Below the pieces are notes generated by a model. It was not told the origin of the DNA. It did no database searches and saw only the letters and a list, made by a program, of their open reading frames with translations. From the NCBI RefSeq assembly GCF_019104745.1, contig NZ_JAHRWL010000003.1, forward strand, positions 144,973-208,972: DNA of 64,000 nt. Direction: 5' to 3'. The stretch is from Thalassococcus arenae (GTDB lineage: Bacteria > Pseudomonadota > Alphaproteobacteria > Rhodobacterales > Rhodobacteraceae). How positions within the stretch are numbered: position 1 is the stretch's first letter; every line of letters starts with the position of its first letter. This document shows positions 62,406-64,000 of this stretch, piece after piece. Both the position numbers and the translations under genes were made by a program.

Positions 62406-63413
62406 TCAGGAACCGCTCAGCGTCGAGACCACGAGGTCATAGAGTTCCTGCGCGGGCAACCCGCGCGCGGTGTTCTCTTCGATCCATTTCTGCGCGACGG
62501 GGCCCGCCGCCTTTTCGCGGAATTCGGCGAGACGCTCTTCGTTGTAGCTGATCTGCTGGATGCCCTTTTCCTCGAGCAGCGGCCACCACTTGGCCATCGT
62601 CTCGTTCTCGTAGAAGTCGATGTAATGCTGCCGGGCCTCGCCGATCGACGACATCAGCGCGTCGCGCTCGGCATCGCTGAGCGCGTTCAGCGCGTCGGTG
62701 TTGACGACGATGGGGCAGTTCACCGTGCCGGGGTTGAGGTTCGTCGACCACCACTTGGCGGCTTCGGTGATGCCGAAGGACATGTGCGCGTGGGGCGCGA
62801 AGGCGATCGACTTGACGATGCCCGAATCCAGCGCCTGGCGCGCCTCTTCCGAGGTCACCGAGGTCGGCACCGCGCCGATCATCGTCAGCGCTTCGCCGAT
62901 GCCGCCGGTGGCGCGCACGGTCAGGCCCTCGAAATCGGCCAGCGTTTCAGGCGGCGTGCCGACGCCGGCGATGTTGTATTGCGGCAGCGGCGAGGGCATC
63001 AGCAGCGTGGCGTTCCAGCGCCCCAGGTCGGCCTGGGTGGCGGGGTGGTTGTAGACCGCCATCGACACGTCCCATTCCTGCTCAAGCGTGCTGACACCCA
63101 GGAACGGCAGTTCCAGCACGGTGATCGAAGGGTTCTTGTCGGCGTGATAGCCTGCGCAGAACTGTGCCATCTCGAACGCGCCGATGGAAATGCCGTCGAG
63201 GTTCTCGGTGTTCTTGGACAGGCCGCCATAGCTGATGTTCAGGGTGAATTCGCCGTTGGTCTTGGCGCTGACCAGTTCGGCCAGCTTCTCGACATGTTCG
63301 GTGAAGGCGCGGCGCTTGCCCCAGAGCGAGACGTTCCATTCGGTGGCCAGCGCCTCGGTGGCGAAGGTGACCGCGATGGCGGTGGTCAGCAGTTTGGCAG
63401 TCATCGATTTCAT
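62406..63413 (-). CDS. dctP: TRAP transporter solute-binding protein (DctP) 2
   Basis: This 335-residue periplasmic binding protein has a Sec-type signal peptide (about 1-23) and the DctP fold. Segments LEQEWDVSMAVYNHPATQ and FEGLTVRATGGIGEAL fit the family, and the latter holds the Arg that usually binds the carboxylate. The ATG follows a GGAGG site. A palindrome like that of the other TRAP operon lies upstream. The ligand is unknown. Confidence 0.9.
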   Translation of the reverse strand: MKSMTAKLLTTAIAVTFATEALATEWNVSLWGKRRAFTEHVEKLAELVSAKTNGEFTLNISYGGLSKNTENLDGISIGAFEMAQFCAGYHADKNPSITVLELPFLGVSTLEQEWDVSMAVYNHPATQADLGRWNATLLMPSPLPQYNIAGVGTPPETLADFEGLTVRATGGIGEALTMIGAVPTSVTSEEARQALDSGIVKSIAFAPHAHMSFGITEAAKWWSTNLNPGTVNCPIVVNTDALNALSDAERDALMSSIGEARQHYIDFYENETMAKWWPLLEEKGIQQISYNEERLAEFREKAAGPVAQKWIEENTARGLPAQELYDLVVSTLSGS

Positions 63414-63823
63414 GGTAGTCCTCCCGTCGAAAGTGGCAGTGTTTCCGCCTTGGCGAAGACCCTAGTGAATCGCCACCGCGACGCAAGGGCCAAGCGAGTC
63501 GGCCTTTTTCGGTATACAACGGCGTACTGAAACGTTTTGTCACACCCCGATACAGCGCCGCACGAAGGGCGGCGCAGGGCCGCTACCGGCTTGATGTGAC
63601 CGGTCGCCACGTGGCAGAACCATGGAAAACAAAGGGGTTGGCGAAAGAATAATAAACTTCTTTACAGATCAGATAGTGAAAAGAAAACGTGTTTACAGAA
63701 AAAATGCTATAAATCTGTGCGTTATTCCATTGTTTTCGGAAATCCGTATGATTGGGCATAACCGCTCACGTAGCGTCAAGCGGGCGCTGCGTCGGGACAG
63801 CCGACTGAGGGAGGACGTCGCAC
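63414..63823. other. Intergenic region between dctP 2 and acs
   Basis: No gene is supported in this 410-base space. It contains the IclR-like motif at 63528-63544, a perfect 10-bp palindrome GCCACGTGGC at 63606-63615, and a strikingly AT-rich block of about 110 bases (63630-63740) in otherwise GC-rich DNA. A frame open at 63622-63897 has unusual codon use and is probably spurious. The AT-rich block may be the acs promoter. Confidence 0.6.
63528..63544. promoter_or_regulatory. IclR-type site before dctP 2
   Basis: TGAAACGTTTTGTCACA has a perfect left arm TGAAAC and shares the CGTTTTGT core and 14 of 17 bases with the site before dctP 1. It lies 115 bases upstream of the dctP 2 ATG. A common IclR-family regulator is the simplest explanation. 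Confidence 0.55.
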
Positions 63824-64000
63824 ATGACCACCGAAACCATGCAAAACCCGGGGGTTTTCGCCCCCTCATCCGAGGTTGTGACCCGAGCGCATGTTGACGC
63901 GGCGAAGTACGATGCGCTGTATGCGGCGTCGGTTTCGGATCCGGAGGGGTTCTGGGGCGAGCAGGCGGGTCGGGTCGACTGGATCAAGGCGCCGACGCGG
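63824..64000 (+). CDS. acs: Acetyl-CoA synthetase, N-terminal part
   Basis: The first 59 codons are present and the window ends within the gene. The frame has VDAAKYDALYAASVSDPEGFWGEQ, the N-terminal pattern of acetate-CoA ligase, which activates acetate to acetyl-CoA. A GAGGGAGG site lies upstream of the ATG. A propionyl-CoA synthetase is a less likely option. Confidence 0.75.
   Translation, partial: MTTETMQNPGVFAPSSEVVTRAHVDAAKYDALYAASVSDPEGFWGEQAGRVDWIKAPTR

Noticed and set aside
63622..63897. A 91-codon frame spanning the AT-rich block
   Set aside because: It overlaps the acs start in another frame, has unusual codon use and no recognised domain.

Overview
The window is about 64 kb of GC-rich DNA packed with genes and short intergenic gaps. 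It looks like chromosomal DNA of an alphaproteobacterium of the Rhodobacterales (Roseobacter/Paracoccus group). The support is a Paracoccus-like nirS denitrification locus with norCBQDEF, nnrS and nnrU, an ALA synthase (hemA), TRAP and betaine ABC transporters, and several MttB/flavoprotein genes typical of methylated-amine users. I saw no tRNA, rRNA, CRISPR array, insertion sequence or phage gene.

Layout. (1) 0.1-3.6 kb, plus strand: class III aminotransferase, membrane-anchored FMN glutamate-synthase-like protein, and an AhpD/CMD-fold protein. (2) 3.7-12.5 kb, minus strand: a six-gene run (MttB family, OYE/FAD, ProC-like, OYE/FAD, MttB family, SDR), divergent from a TetR regulator with two tandem palindromes between them. 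(3) 13.3-19.2 kb: a sulfatase-family hydrolase, then a betaine-type ABC importer (binding protein, ATPase, fused double permease). (4) 19.2-27.1 kb: TRAP transporter dctPQM plus IclR regulator, divergent from a GMC oxidoreductase, a serine hydrolase and a metallo-beta-lactamase-fold lactonase-like protein. (5) 27.1-33.5 kb: oxygen-independent ubiquinone genes (ubiX, ubiD, ubiT, ubiU, ubiV), DUF2478 and moeA. (6) 33.6-56.1 kb: denitrification region with two Dnr/Nnr-type regulators, nnrU, hemA, DUF4202, norCBQDEF, nnrS, the heme d1 operon nirE-C-F-DL-G-H-J-N, nirS, a fused NapC/NirT multiheme cytochrome and a cupredoxin. (7) 56.2-60.3 kb: CbiX-like chelatase, small membrane protein, then an arsenic module (ArsR-ArsC fusion, GAPDH, ArsJ). 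(8) 60.3-63.4 kb: a second TRAP transporter. (9) From 63.8 kb: start of acetyl-CoA synthetase, cut by the window end.

How it fits together. Perfect or near-perfect Dnr/Fnr boxes (TTGAC-N4-GTCAA type) lie before the ubi, moeA/dnr, hemA, norC (weak), nirE/nnrS and nirS units. This suggests one low-oxygen/NO regulon covering quinone, tetrapyrrole, molybdenum cofactor and denitrification genes. NirE makes precorrin-2, CbiX may supply the chelatase step, NirDL/G/H decarboxylate siroheme, NirJ and NirF/NirN finish heme d1, NirS reduces nitrite and NorCB reduces NO. The left part looks like uptake and stepwise demethylation of a quaternary amine; its substrate is unknown and no corrinoid partner is visible. 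Both TRAP operons carry a closely related palindrome upstream of dctP.

The main open points are the substrate and mechanism of the MttB/OYE/ProC operon, the multiheme fusion with an unusual CX3CH site, and the operator shared by the two TRAP systems.
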